Source: Paucibacter sediminis (GTDB lineage: Bacteria > Pseudomonadota > Gammaproteobacteria > Burkholderiales > Burkholderiaceae_C). From it: a stretch of 64,000 bases of DNA. Under the pieces are notes generated by a model. The model searched no databases. It saw only the letters and a list, made by a program, of their open reading frames with translations, and was not told the origin of the DNA. A program made the position numbers and the translations under genes. Location of the stretch: NCBI RefSeq assembly GCF_030254645.1, contig NZ_CP116346.1:5063001-5127000 (forward strand), written 5' to 3'. How positions within the stretch are numbered: the first letter of the stretch is position 1; each line of letters starts with the position of its first letter. This document shows positions 10,119 to 20,409 of this stretch, one piece after another.

Positions 10119-11464
10119 GCGGCGCCCTGCAGCGCCTGCGCGATGGCCGCAGCACCTCCCTCGAATTGATGCGTGAGAGCCTGGCTGCAGCGCGTTCCGA
10201 CGCCTGCCAGCAGGTGTTTGTGCGCGAGTTCTTCGACACCGCCCTGGCCAGTGCCGAGGCCGCCGACCTGCTGCGCCGCAGCGGCCTACCGGGCAGCCCG
10301 CTGCAAGGCCTGGCGATCAGCGTCAAGGACCTGTTCGACGTGGCCGGCCAGCCCACCACCGGCGGCTCGGCATCGCTGCTGGATGCACCTATTGCGGCCG
10401 CGGATGCCGCCTGCGTGGCGCGGCTGCGCCAGGCCGGTGCAGCCTTCATCGGCCACAGCAACCTGAGCGAATTCGCTTTTTCCGGCGTGGGCATCAACCC
10501 CCACCATGGCACGCCCCTGAACCCGGTGACGCGCGCCCTCGACGGCAAGACGCGCATCCCTGGCGGCTCGACCTCGGGCGGCGCCGTCAGCGTGGCCTGC
10601 GGCGCGGCCTGGGCGGCGCTGGGCTCGGACACCGGCGGCTCGATCCGCATCCCCGCCGCTCTGCAAGGCCTGGTCGGTTTCAAGAACACCGCACGCCTCA
10701 CGCCCAACGAGGGCTGCATGCCGCTCTCGACCAGCCTGGACACCAGCTGCGCCGTCACGCGCTCGGTGCGCGACGCGGCCCTGCTGCACGAACTGCTGTC
10801 GGGCCAGGTCTTGCCTCCGGCCGGCCGCCCGCTCGCGCGCTGGCGCCTGGGGGTGGTGCGCGAGCTGATGCAGGACGCGCTGGAACCGGCGGTGGCGCGC
10901 GCCTTCGAACGCGCCCTACAACGCCTGCGCGCGGCCGGTGCACAGATCGAGGAGCTGAGCCTGGCGCCGCTGCAGGAGCTGCCGGCCTTGCAGGCCCAGG
11001 GCGGCTTGCCGGCCGCCGAGAGCTGGGCCTGGCATCGCCAGCGCCTGCTGACGCGCGAGGCCGCGTACGACCCGCGCGTCGCGCTGCGCATCAAGCGTGG
11101 CGCGACCATCTCGGCCGCCGACTACATCGATCTGCTGCAGGCGCGCAGGCGTTGGATCGCTGCCATGCAGGCCGCGCTGCAGGGCGTCGACACCCTGCTC
11201 AGCCCGACCGTGCCGATGACCGCGCCGGAACTCGCGCCCTTGCTGACCAGCGACGACGCTTTCTTCGCAACCAACACCCTGCTGCTGCGCAATACCTCGG
11301 TGGTGAATCTGCTCGATGGCTGCGCGCTGAGCCTGCCTTGCCACGAGGCCGGCGAGCTGCCGGTGGGTCTGATGCTGTGGAACAGCGCCCTGCGCGACGC
11401 CGATCTGCTGGCCATTGCCGCGCAGATCGAGCCTCTGGTATCGCCCTCGATCGGAGGGCATTGA
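10103..11464 (+). CDS. Amidase (amidase-signature family)
   Basis: Amide hydrolase of the amidase-signature superfamily (GatA, FAAH and AtzF relatives). The 453-residue protein has the Ser-cisSer-Lys triad: Lys75 in AISVKDLFD, the cis-Ser near 156 in GGSTSGG, and the nucleophile Ser180 in GSDTGGSIRIPA. It is shorter than GatA, and no gatB or gatC lies nearby, so a role in Glu-tRNA amidation is unlikely; the substrate cannot be read from sequence. It is separated by one base from the DadA-like gene, so the two are probably co-transcribed. Confidence 0.88.
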   Translation: MPLDLSGALQRLRDGRSTSLELMRESLAAARSDACQQVFVREFFDTALASAEAADLLRRSGLPGSPLQGLAISVKDLFDVAGQPTTGGSASLLDAPIAAADAACVARLRQAGAAFIGHSNLSEFAFSGVGINPHHGTPLNPVTRALDGKTRIPGGSTSGGAVSVACGAAWAALGSDTGGSIRIPAALQGLVGFKNTARLTPNEGCMPLSTSLDTSCAVTRSVRDAALLHELLSGQVLPPAGRPLARWRLGVVRELMQDALEPAVARAFERALQRLRAAGAQIEELSLAPLQELPALQAQGGLPAAESWAWHRQRLLTREAAYDPRVALRIKRGATISAADYIDLLQARRRWIAAMQAALQGVDTLLSPTVPMTAPELAPLLTSDDAFFATNTLLLRNTSVVNLLDGCALSLPCHEAGELPVGLMLWNSALRDADLLAIAAQIEPLVSPSIGGH

Positions 11465-11465
11465 G

Positions 11466-12749
11466 ATGCGCATTGCCATCATCGGCGCCGGCATTGTCGG
11501 CGTCACCAGTGCCTACGAGCTGGCCGCGCAAGGCCATGAAGTCACCGTGTTCGAGCGCCATGGCAGCGTGGCCTCCGACGCCAGCTTTGCCCATGGCGGC
11601 CTGCTGCACCCGGGCTGGCCAAGCGCGCTGCAAGCCGCCGGCAGCAAGCTGGCCCAGCCGGCCTGGCACTGGTCGGCCTGGCGCGCGCGCAGGCACAAGG
11701 CCCATGCCGAGCACCAGCTGCAGGCGCAGCGCCTGGCCTTGCTGAGCCAGGCCCGCTTGCAGCATTGGCGCCAGGAGCTGCGGCTGGACTATGAGCGCGC
11801 CGACGGCGTGCTGCTGCTGCTGCGCACGGCCCGCGAGCTGAAGGCGGCGCAAGCCGAAGCCCCGGCGCTGGAGGCCCTGGGCATCAAGCACGAATGGCTG
11901 GACGGGTCGCAGTGCCTGCGCGTCGAGCCGGGGCTGTGCCCCGATACCGCGCTGCAGGGCGGCCTGTATCTGCCGCAGGCTGAGGTCGGCAACGGCCGGC
12001 AGTTCGCGCATCTGCTGAAGGCCGAGGCGCAGCGCCTGGGCGTGCGCTTTCGCTTCCACACCACGGTGCGCCGCATCGACGCCGGCAGCGCGCCCGGCCT
12101 GCTACACGAGTACACGCCGCCCGCCCAGGGCACGAGCGCGATCGCCCGCGCCGACGAAGCCCGTGCCGACAGCGGCCCCGACACCGTGCCGATGCCGATG
12201 GAGCCGCAGCAGGAGCGCTTTGATGCCATCGTGGTGTGCGCCGCCATGGGTGCCGACGCGCTGCTGCGGCCGCTGGGGCTGAAGCTGCCGATGGCCGCCC
12301 TGCACGGCCATTCCATCACCGCCTCGCTGCGCCAGTTCGAGGCCCATCCCGACCTCGGGCCGCGCGCCGGCCTGCTGGACCTGGCGCAGCGCACCAGCCT
12401 GAGCCGACAGGGCCTGCGTGTGCGCGTGGCCGGCGCGATGGCGATGGGCGCGGCCCCGGCGCGGGCGCCGGCCAGCGCCATGGCCGAACTGCACAAGGTC
12501 TTGCACGACTGGTTCCCCGGCGCCGCCCACCTGGCCTCGGTGCAGGCCTGGAGCGGCAGCGTCCCGCTGCTGCCGGATGGCCTGCCCCTGCTGGGCGAAA
12601 GCGGCCAGGCCGGCGTCTGGCTCAACCTCGGCCATGGCACCAGCGGCTGGGCCCTGGCCTGCGGCAGTGCGCAGGCCCTCGCCGAGCGCATCGCCGGGCG
12701 CGCCGCGCCCACGGAAATCAGCGGCCTGGGCCTGCTCAGGCTCGGCTAG
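11466..12749 (+). CDS. FAD-dependent D-amino acid dehydrogenase-like oxidoreductase
   Basis: DAO-family flavoprotein resembling the small subunit of D-amino acid dehydrogenase (DadA), which deaminates D-amino acids and passes electrons to the respiratory chain. The 427 residues start with the Rossmann dinucleotide fold IAIIGAGIVGVTSAYELA; the acidic end of the second strand is VFERHG and the C-terminal FAD motif is LNLGHGTSGWALACG. An insert around residues 205-245 is proline/acid rich. The start ATG (11466) follows the amidase stop by one base. Pairing with an amidase suggests release then oxidation of an amino compound, but this is inference. Confidence 0.85.
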   Translation: MRIAIIGAGIVGVTSAYELAAQGHEVTVFERHGSVASDASFAHGGLLHPGWPSALQAAGSKLAQPAWHWSAWRARRHKAHAEHQLQAQRLALLSQARLQHWRQELRLDYERADGVLLLLRTARELKAAQAEAPALEALGIKHEWLDGSQCLRVEPGLCPDTALQGGLYLPQAEVGNGRQFAHLLKAEAQRLGVRFRFHTTVRRIDAGSAPGLLHEYTPPAQGTSAIARADEARADSGPDTVPMPMEPQQERFDAIVVCAAMGADALLRPLGLKLPMAALHGHSITASLRQFEAHPDLGPRAGLLDLAQRTSLSRQGLRVRVAGAMAMGAAPARAPASAMAELHKVLHDWFPGAAHLASVQAWSGSVPLLPDGLPLLGESGQAGVWLNLGHGTSGWALACGSAQALAERIAGRAAPTEISGLGLLRLG

Positions 12750-12759
12750 AGTCGGCACC

Positions 12760-14274
12760 ATGATCAAGGTCCTGCCCGCCAGCACGGCATTGGCACTGCA
12801 CGGCCAAGCCAGCTGCCGCGCGCTGGAGGCCGCCGCGCAGGCCGGGCTGCCGGCGCACCACCTGATGGAGCGCGCCGGCCTGGCCGTGGCCAAACTGGCG
12901 CGGGCGGTCGCGCCGCTGGCCCGCAGCGTCTGGGTGCTTTGTGGCCCCGGCAACAACGGCGGCGACGGCCTGGTGGCCGGCCGCCTGCTCGCCGTCGCGG
13001 GGCTGCGGGTGCATCTGACCCTGCTCAACGAGGGCAAGCCCCTGCCCGCCGATGCCGCGGCCGCGCTGCACGCCGCACAGGTGGCCGGGCTGGCGATACA
13101 TGGCCAGCTGGCGGACGCTCCCGCCGCGCCGGACCTCATCATCGATGCCCTGCTGGGCCTGGGGCTCAGCCGCGCGCCGAGCGCGCCGCTGGCCGAGGCC
13201 ATCGCCCTCATCAACCGGCAGTCATGCCCGGTGCTGGCGGTGGACCTGCCCAGCGGCCTGCAGTCCGACAGCGGCGCGCTCGCCGGCGCCGAGGCGGTGC
13301 GCGCGCAGCACACGCTGGCGCTGCTGAGCCTGAAGCCCGGCCTGTTCACCGCCCAGGGCCGCGCCCACGCAGGCGAGATCTGGTTCGAAGATCTGGGCGC
13401 CACACAAACCCAGGCGGCCGATGCCTGGCTGAACTCCAACGCGGACCTGCGCGACTGGCAGATGCCCGGCTCGCACAGCAGCCACAAGGGCAGCCAGGGC
13501 GATCTGCTGGTGATAGGCGGCGCGCCCGGCATGCGCGGCGCCGCCTGGCTGGCCGGCAGCGCCGGCTTGGGCGCGGGCGCCGGCCGGGTCTATGTCTGCC
13601 TGCTGGAAGACAGCGAGAAAGAAGCCCCCTGGCCGCCCCGCCCCGAGCTGATGCGCTGGCCCGAGGCGCGGCTGGCCTCGCCCGAACACTGGCAAGACCT
13701 GACCCTGGTGTGCGGCTGCGGTGGCGGCGCGGCCGTGCGCGGCGTGCTGCCCGCCCTGCTGGCGCGCGCCGCCCGCCTGGTGCTGGATGCCGACGCGCTC
13801 AACGCCATTGCCGCCGATCCATCCTTGCAAGCCCTGCTGCGCCAGCGCGCGGCGCAGGGCCTGGCCAGCATCCTGACCCCGCACCCGCTGGAGGCCGCAC
13901 GGCTGCTTGGCCGCAGCGCGGCCGAGGTGCAGGCCGATCGGCTCGGCGCCGCCACCGCGCTCGGCGAGCAGTTGCAGTGCACCGTGATCCTGAAGGGCTC
14001 GGGCAGCCTCATCGCCAGCCCGGGCGAGTTGCCCGCCATCAACAGCAGCGGCAATGCCGCCCTGGCCACGCCCGGCAGTGGCGATGTGCTGGCCGGCTGG
14101 CTGGGGGGGCTCTGGGCGCGCCGCCCTCAAGCGCAAACACCGGCACATGCACAGGCACTCGCGCGCAGCGCCGCCTACTGGCATGGCGCGGCCGCCCAGG
14201 GCCTGCATGGCCCCTTGCGCGCCGCCGATCTGATCGAGCGCATGCATGCCCTGCATGCGCCCCGCCCCGCCTGA
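12760..14274 (+). CDS. nnr: Bifunctional NAD(P)HX epimerase / ADP-dependent NAD(P)HX dehydratase
   Basis: Repairs hydrated NADH and NADPH: the N-terminal YjeF-type domain (about residues 1-215, motif CGPGNNGGDGLVAGR) epimerises R- and S-NAD(P)HX, and the C-terminal ribokinase-like domain (about 225-500) dehydrates S-NAD(P)HX using ADP. In the second domain I see GSHSSHKGSQGDLLVIGG, LTPHPLEAARLLG and NSSGNAALATPGSGDVLAG, the usual substrate and nucleotide loops. The 504-residue length is normal for the fused form. It starts ten bases after the DadA-like gene. Its stop codon directly abuts the stop of rnr on the other strand. Confidence 0.94.
   Translation: MIKVLPASTALALHGQASCRALEAAAQAGLPAHHLMERAGLAVAKLARAVAPLARSVWVLCGPGNNGGDGLVAGRLLAVAGLRVHLTLLNEGKPLPADAAAALHAAQVAGLAIHGQLADAPAAPDLIIDALLGLGLSRAPSAPLAEAIALINRQSCPVLAVDLPSGLQSDSGALAGAEAVRAQHTLALLSLKPGLFTAQGRAHAGEIWFEDLGATQTQAADAWLNSNADLRDWQMPGSHSSHKGSQGDLLVIGGAPGMRGAAWLAGSAGLGAGAGRVYVCLLEDSEKEAPWPPRPELMRWPEARLASPEHWQDLTLVCGCGGGAAVRGVLPALLARAARLVLDADALNAIAADPSLQALLRQRAAQGLASILTPHPLEAARLLGRSAAEVQADRLGAATALGEQLQCTVILKGSGSLIASPGELPAINSSGNAALATPGSGDVLAGWLGGLWARRPQAQTPAHAQALARSAAYWHGAAAQGLHGPLRAADLIERMHALHAPRPA
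13693..13705 (+). repeat. Partial copy of dispersed motif (CAAGACCTGACCC)
   Basis: Thirteen of fourteen bases of the dispersed motif, inside nnr where it reads as ordinary codons (Gln-Asp-Leu-Thr). It may be chance. Confidence 0.3.
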
Positions 14275-16548
14275 TCAGCGCCGCTTGCTGCGCGGCCGCG
14301 GCTCGGCCGCACCACGCGCCGTCTTGCGCGCCGCCTTGATCGGATGCGCCGGCGCCGCGCCCTTGCCGCCGGCACCGCCACGAGCCGCCGGCTTGCCGCC
14401 CTTGCGTTCGGCCTTCAGCTCGCGATCGCTGCGCTTGACCTGTTCCAGGGCCTCGACCGCCGTGACCGGTGCCGCCACGGCCGCCGCATGGCCATGCTTG
14501 TCGCGCTGGGCGCGCGCCACGATGCGCGCTTCCTCGCTGTCGCGCACGAGGCGGAAGTCGATCTTGCGGCCGTCCAGGTCCACGCGGCTGACCTGCACCT
14601 GCACGCGCGCGCCGGTGGCGTAGCGGATGCCGGTGCGCTCGCCGCGTAGCTCCTGCCGCACCTCGTCAAAGCGGAAATACTCGCCGCCCAGCTCGGTGAT
14701 GTGGATCAGGCCCTCCACATAGAGCGCCTCGAGCTGCACGAACAGGCCGAAGCTCGTCACCGCACTGACCGTACCGGCGAACTCCTCGCCCAGATGCTCG
14801 CGCATATAGCGGCACTTGAGCCAGGCCTCGACGTCGCGCGAGGCTTCGTCGGCACGCCGCTCGTTGGCGCTGCAATGCGCACCCGCGACTTCCCAACGCT
14901 CCAACTCGGTGGAGGCCAGCGCAGGATCCAGGGGCTTGGCGCGGCCCGGCCGCTTGGGCGGCATCGGCACCTTCATCTTGCTGGCATCCAGCAAGTAGCG
15001 CTTGCCCATCAGCATGGCCTTGATGACGCGATGCACCAGCAGATCGGGATAACGCCGGATCGGGCTGGTGAAGTGCGTATAGGCCGCATAGGCCAGGCCG
15101 AAGTGGCCGGCATTGGCCGAGGTGTAGTTGGCCTGCTGCATCGAGCGCAGCAGCATGCTGTGGATCTGCGTCGAGTCGGGCCTGTCCTTGGTGGCCTGGG
15201 CAATCGCCTGGTACTCGCCGGGCGTGGGGTCGTCGCTCAGGCCCAGACCCAGGCCCAGCGCGCGCAGATAGGCCTGCAAGGCCATGCGCTTCTCGGGCGT
15301 GGGGCCCTCGTGCACGCGGAACAGGGCATGGTGCTTGGCATCGGTGATGAAATCCGCGGCGCAGACATTGGCGGCCAGCATCGCCTCCTCGATCAGGCGA
15401 TGGGCCTCGTTGCGCACGCGCGGCATGATCTTCTCGATACGGCCGTTGTCATCGCAGACGATCTGCGTCTCCACCGTGTCGAAGTCCACCGCGCCGCGCT
15501 TCTGACGATCCGACAGCAGCGCGCGGTAGACCTCGTGCAGATGCAACAGATGCGGCACCAGTTCGCTGCGTTTGGCCGCCTCGGGACCATGCGTGTTGCC
15601 CAGCACCGCCGCCACTTCCGTGTAGGTCAGGCGCGCCTGCGAGCAGATCACCGCCGGATAGAACTGGTAGGCGTGGGTGGCACCCTCCTCGGTGATCAGC
15701 ATGTCGCAGACCATGGCCAGGCGATCCTGCTGCGGATTCAGCGAGCACAGGCCGTTGGAGAGCTTCTCCGGCAGCATCGGGATGACGCGGCGCGGGAAAT
15801 AGACCGAGGTGGCGCGCTCGTAGGCATCCAGGTCCAGCGGCTCGCCGGGCTTGACGTAATGGCTGACATCGGCGATCGCCACCAGCAGGCGCCAGCCCTT
15901 GAAGGCGCTCTTGCCGCGACCCTGCTTGTGCGGCTCGCAATAGACCGCATCGTCGAAGTCGCGCGCGTCCTCGCCGTCGATGGTGACCAGGGCCACATCG
16001 CGCAGGTCGATGCGCTGCTTGAGGTCGGCAGCGCGCAGGCGATCCGGCAGCTTGCCGGCCTGGGTGAGCGTCTCGGCGCTGAAGGCATGCGGCACCTCGT
16101 ACTTGCGCACCGCGATCTCGATCTCCATGCCAGGGTCGTCGATCTCGCCCAGCACCTCGACCACGCGCCCCACCGGCTGCGAATACAGCGAGGGCGGTTC
16201 GGTCAGCTCAACCGAGACGATCTGGCCCGCCGCCGCATTGGCGATCGCGTTCTTGGGGATCAGGATGTCCTGGCCAAAGCGCTTGTCTTCCGGCGCCACC
16301 AGCCAGATGCCGCTCTCCAGCAGCAGGCGGCCGATGATGGGTTTCTTCTTGCGCTCGAGGATTTCCAGCACGCGCCCCTCGGGGCGGCCGCGCTTGTCAA
16401 AGCGCACCACACGCACGCGCAACCGGTCGCCATGCATCACCGCGTGCATTTCCTGCTGGGACAGGTAGATGTCGGTCTGACCCTCGTCCGGAATCAGGAA
16501 ACCGTGGCCGTCACGATGACCTTGCAGCGTGCCCTCGACCTCGCTCAA
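14275..16548 (-). CDS. rnr: Ribonuclease R (apparently lacking the N-terminal helix-turn-helix domain)
   Basis: Processive 3'-5' exoribonuclease that degrades structured RNA, and in other bacteria helps tmRNA quality control and rRNA turnover. The 757 residues contain cold-shock domains at the start (EGTLQGHRDGHGFLIPDEG), the RNB catalytic domain with metal-binding aspartates in DGEDARDFDDAV, an S1 domain near 620-700 (EEFAGTVSAVTSFGLFVQ) and a Lys/Arg/Ala-rich tail. The E. coli enzyme has about 80 more N-terminal residues. Here the best start is TTG at 16548; the frame is open about 35 codons further but contains no ATG or GTG. Convergent with nnr. Confidence 0.93.
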   Translation of the reverse strand: MSEVEGTLQGHRDGHGFLIPDEGQTDIYLSQQEMHAVMHGDRLRVRVVRFDKRGRPEGRVLEILERKKKPIIGRLLLESGIWLVAPEDKRFGQDILIPKNAIANAAAGQIVSVELTEPPSLYSQPVGRVVEVLGEIDDPGMEIEIAVRKYEVPHAFSAETLTQAGKLPDRLRAADLKQRIDLRDVALVTIDGEDARDFDDAVYCEPHKQGRGKSAFKGWRLLVAIADVSHYVKPGEPLDLDAYERATSVYFPRRVIPMLPEKLSNGLCSLNPQQDRLAMVCDMLITEEGATHAYQFYPAVICSQARLTYTEVAAVLGNTHGPEAAKRSELVPHLLHLHEVYRALLSDRQKRGAVDFDTVETQIVCDDNGRIEKIMPRVRNEAHRLIEEAMLAANVCAADFITDAKHHALFRVHEGPTPEKRMALQAYLRALGLGLGLSDDPTPGEYQAIAQATKDRPDSTQIHSMLLRSMQQANYTSANAGHFGLAYAAYTHFTSPIRRYPDLLVHRVIKAMLMGKRYLLDASKMKVPMPPKRPGRAKPLDPALASTELERWEVAGAHCSANERRADEASRDVEAWLKCRYMREHLGEEFAGTVSAVTSFGLFVQLEALYVEGLIHITELGGEYFRFDEVRQELRGERTGIRYATGARVQVQVSRVDLDGRKIDFRLVRDSEEARIVARAQRDKHGHAAAVAAPVTAVEALEQVKRSDRELKAERKGGKPAARGGAGGKGAAPAHPIKAARKTARGAAEPRPRSKRR

Positions 16549-16568
16549 CAGCGCGCCCTGGCTCGGGC

Positions 16569-16598
16569 TTGCGGACTTGAAATTTTTGATGATAGAAT
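16569..16598 (+). promoter_or_regulatory. Promoter of tRNA-Leu(CAG)
   Basis: TTGCGG (16569-16574), an 18-base spacer and TAGAAT (16593-16598), about 70 bases before the mature tRNA. The same layout precedes the tRNA operon at 58.5 kb. It lies within 50 bases of the rnr start on the other strand. Confidence 0.7.
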
Positions 16599-16666
16599 CC
16601 TTCTCTTTCCTGAAACGCCGGAACCTAGAACGACTTCAACAGTCACTTCAAAGTTCTCTGGACCTT

Positions 16667-16751
<85 letters not shown>

Positions 16752-16886
16752 CGATTCACATGAATCGTCGGGTTGTAAGTTGGAAGATCGAATGGCTGCA
16801 TGTTGCAAAGCATGTGGCCATTTTGCTTTGTGGCGCGGGGAATTGCTGCACCCTCGCCCTCTTGCCGGCAACGAAACTGGCGATGA

Positions 16887-16922
16887 AACAACAAAACCAG
16901 CGCAGCGGCTGGTTTTGTTGTT
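16887..16922 (-). terminator. Perfect 15-bp inverted repeat, likely bidirectional terminator
   Basis: AACAACAAAACCAGC and its exact complement flank a 6-base loop (GCAGCG on plus). It ends in T-rich sequence in both directions and lies between tRNA-Leu and the 3' end of the phosphoribosyltransferase gene, so it can stop both. The remaining spacer (16752-16886) shows nothing else. Confidence 0.75.
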
Positions 16923-16946
16923 GGGGCCATGTGCTGCGCCAGGGGC

Positions 16947-17468
16947 TCAGACCACGAATTTCTTGGCCAGCGCGTCCGGACGCATATCGTCGTATTCCTC
17001 GAAGGGCTGGTGGATCCAGGGGCTGGTATCCAGCATCTCGACGTAATAGTCGGGCGTGTAGCTGGACACGCCCTTGGTCCAGATCACCGCCGAGCGCAGC
17101 TCGCTGATCGAGGGCATGCCGCGCAGGCGCTCGACCACGGCCTTCAGCGTCACGCCCGAATCGGCCAGATCATCGACCAGCAGCACGCGGCCGGCCAGTT
17201 CGCCCTTGGGCATGGTGATGTACTTGGCGATGTCCAGGCGGCCCTGGATGGTGCCGGCCTCGGCGCGGTAGGAGCTGGTGGACATGATGCCCAGCGGCTT
17301 GTCGAACACGCGCGAGAGCACGTCGCCGGGGCGCATGCCGCCACGCGCCAGGCACAGGATCTGGTCGAACTGCCAGCCCGAGGCATGCACCTTGAGCGCC
17401 AGGCGCTCGATCAGCATGTGGTATTCGTCCCAGGACACGTACAGGTGCTTGCCGTCGTCGGTCAACAT
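16947..17468 (-). CDS. Phosphoribosyltransferase (type I PRT fold)
   Basis: The 173 residues carry the PRPP-binding motif VLLVDDLADSGVTLKA and the loop ILCLARGGMRPGDVLSR, so this is a purine-type phosphoribosyltransferase of the cytosolic hypoxanthine/guanine/xanthine group. The exact base cannot be deduced. It lies 70 bases downstream of purA, which fits a purine salvage role feeding the same IMP/AMP pool. The spacer to purA contains a copy of the dispersed 14-mer. A strong hairpin follows the stop. Confidence 0.85.
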   Translation of the reverse strand: MLTDDGKHLYVSWDEYHMLIERLALKVHASGWQFDQILCLARGGMRPGDVLSRVFDKPLGIMSTSSYRAEAGTIQGRLDIAKYITMPKGELAGRVLLVDDLADSGVTLKAVVERLRGMPSISELRSAVIWTKGVSSYTPDYYVEMLDTSPWIHQPFEEYDDMRPDALAKKFVV

Positions 17469-17507
17469 AGAAAAGGTCTCCTGCTTGGATTCTTGATGAT
17501 GCAGTGC

Positions 17508-17521
17508 GGGGTCAGGTCTTG
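17508..17521 (-). repeat. Dispersed 14-mer CAAGACCTGACCCC
   Basis: Exact copy (plus strand GGGGTCAGGTCTTG) in the 70-base spacer between purA and the phosphoribosyltransferase gene. See the motif finding. Confidence 0.55.
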
Positions 17522-17538
17522 CTCAAACTGGCAGGCCC

Positions 17539-18930
<1,392 letters not shown>

Positions 18931-20094
18931 TCACAGCGCGCGCACCACCCACTGACCGTCAACGCTGACCAGTTCGCGGTCGCAATCGAATTCGTCATTC
19001 TCGTGTTCGTGCCCCGGCAGCACGCAGACCACCGTGGCGCCCTCGGCGCGCAGGCGGCGGATCGCCGCACGCAGGCCGGCGTCCTCGCCCCAGGGGGCGC
19101 GCACCGCCGCGCTAAGCGCCGTCTCGGGGCACAGGCCCACCAGGGTCTTGAGGTCCAGGCTGAAGCCCACCGCCGGACGGCGGCGGCCAAACACCGCGCC
19201 CACTTCGTCGTAGCGGCCGCCGCGCAGCACCGCATGACTGCAGCCGGGCACATAGAGCGCAAAGCGCATGCCGCTGTAATAGGCGTAGCCGGTCAGATCG
19301 GAAAGATCGAAGCCCAGGTGCAGCTCGGGATGGGTCTGGCGCACATGGCTGGACAGCCACTCCAGATCGTCCAGCGCCGCGCTGATGAGCGGATGCGCGG
19401 GCAGCTGGGCGCGCGCCTGCGCCAGCACCTCGACGCCGCCATAGAGCGACAGCAGGGTCTGCAGGCCCGCCGCCACCGGCGCGGGCAGGTCCGAGCTCAG
19501 CGCCTTGAGCGCGGCCGCATCCTTGCTCGCCAGCGCCGTCACCACGGCGTCCAGCAGATCGGCCGACAGCTTCACATCGCCCAGCACGCCGCGCACCAGG
19601 CGCGCATCGCCCAGATCGAGGGTCACCTCACGCAGGCCGGCGCGCTGCAACGCATCGATCGCCAGCTCCTGCACCTCCAGATCGGCCTCCAGGCCGGCAT
19701 GGCCGTAGATCTCGACGCCGAATTGCAGCGGCTCGCGCGTCGCATGCAGGCCATCGGGCCGGGTGTGCACCACCGGGCCGCAGTAGCACAGGCGCGTCAC
19801 GCCGGCACGGTTGAGCAGATGCGCATCGATGCGCGCCACCTGCGGCGTGGTGTCGGCGCGCAGACCCAGGCTTCGACCCGAGAGCTGGTCGACAAGCTTG
19901 AAGGTCTTGAGGTCCAGTTCGCGACCGGTGCCGGATAGCAGCGACTCCAGATGCTCCAGCAGCGGGGGCATCACCAGTTCGCAACCGTAGGTCCGCGCCA
20001 TGTCCAGCAATTCGCGGCGCAACTCTTCGATGCGGCGGGCTTGGGACGGCAGGACGTCAGCAATGTGCTCGGGCAGCAGCCAAGCTGAGGACAT
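18931..20094 (-). CDS. hisZ: ATP phosphoribosyltransferase regulatory subunit
   Basis: Catalytically inactive HisRS paralogue that binds short-form HisG and makes the first histidine-biosynthesis step active and feedback-sensitive. The 387 residues begin [17 protein letters not shown] and keep the class II synthetase core ([32 protein letters not shown]), but are shorter than HisS (436 residues at 27540-28850) and lack a clear anticodon-binding domain. No hisG is in the window, so the partner is encoded elsewhere. The ATG at 20094 was chosen over one 20 codons upstream because homologues start with the LLPE segment. Confidence 0.93.
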   Translation of the reverse strand: MSSAWLLPEHIADVLPSQARRIEELRRELLDMARTYGCELVMPPLLEHLESLLSGTGRELDLKTFKLVDQLSGRSLGLRADTTPQVARIDAHLLNRAGVTRLCYCGPVVHTRPDGLHATREPLQFGVEIYGHAGLEADLEVQELAIDALQRAGLREVTLDLGDARLVRGVLGDVKLSADLLDAVVTALASKDAAALKALSSDLPAPVAAGLQTLLSLYGGVEVLAQARAQLPAHPLISAALDDLEWLSSHVRQTHPELHLGFDLSDLTGYAYYSGMRFALYVPGCSHAVLRGGRYDEVGAVFGRRRPAVGFSLDLKTLVGLCPETALSAAVRAPWGEDAGLRAAIRRLRAEGATVVCVLPGHEHENDEFDCDRELVSVDGQWVVRAL

Positions 20095-20130
20095 GGACGT
20101 ATTGGGGGGGATTAAAAACGGCATTGTACC

Positions 20131-20181
20131 GGCAGGCCGCGGCCTGCCTGGCAATAGCCCGCCATCGCGGTCTGCGATGGC
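20131..20181 (-). other. Two adjacent hairpins between DUF2065 gene and hisZ
   Basis: GGCAGGCC/GGCCTGCC (20131-20148, 2-base loop) and GCCATCGC/GCGATGGC (20161-20181). Both can form in the minus-strand transcript just after the DUF2065 stop. Neither has a long T run, so they may stabilise or process the upstream mRNA rather than terminate. Confidence 0.55.
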
Positions 20182-20196
20182 GCCACAACAACAGGC

Positions 20197-20385
20197 TCAG
20201 CTGTAGAGCACGTAGAGCAGCAGCAGGCCCATCAGCATGCTGGAGAGCCCGACGAAGCGGATCTGCCCGTCGGTCATCGCCAGCACGCGCAGGAACACCT
20301 GCCGCCACAGCGTCGGATTGAGAAACGGCAGTAGGCCTTCGATCACCAGCATCAGCGCCAAGGCGCCCAGCAGCAGATCCGACAT
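20197..20385 (-). CDS. DUF2065 small membrane protein (YjeT-like)
   Basis: 62-residue protein with two hydrophobic helices (LLLGALALMLVIEGLLPFL and LSSMLMGLLLLYVLY) joined by a short loop. Size, topology and the WRQVF...DGQIR region match the DUF2065/YjeT family, which usually follows hflC in proteobacteria, as here (24 bases downstream). Function unknown; the constant linkage suggests an accessory role to the HflKC membrane complex. Confidence 0.87.
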   Translation of the reverse strand: MSDLLLGALALMLVIEGLLPFLNPTLWRQVFLRVLAMTDGQIRFVGLSSMLMGLLLLYVLYS

Positions 20386-20409
20386 GGGCTGGAAGCGTCT
20401 GCGGCTGGC

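Noticed and set aside
10103-11464. GatA subunit of Glu-tRNA amidotransferase
   Set aside because: It has the amidase signature but lacks gatB/gatC neighbours and the length of GatA; general amidase is safer.
16752-16946. Small RNA gene after tRNA-Leu
   Set aside because: The strong 15-bp hairpin is explained as a bidirectional terminator, and no promoter is visible in the rest of the spacer.
18931-20094. Second histidyl-tRNA synthetase
   Set aside because: The protein is shorter than HisS, lacks the anticodon domain and is next to purA and hflC as hisZ normally is.
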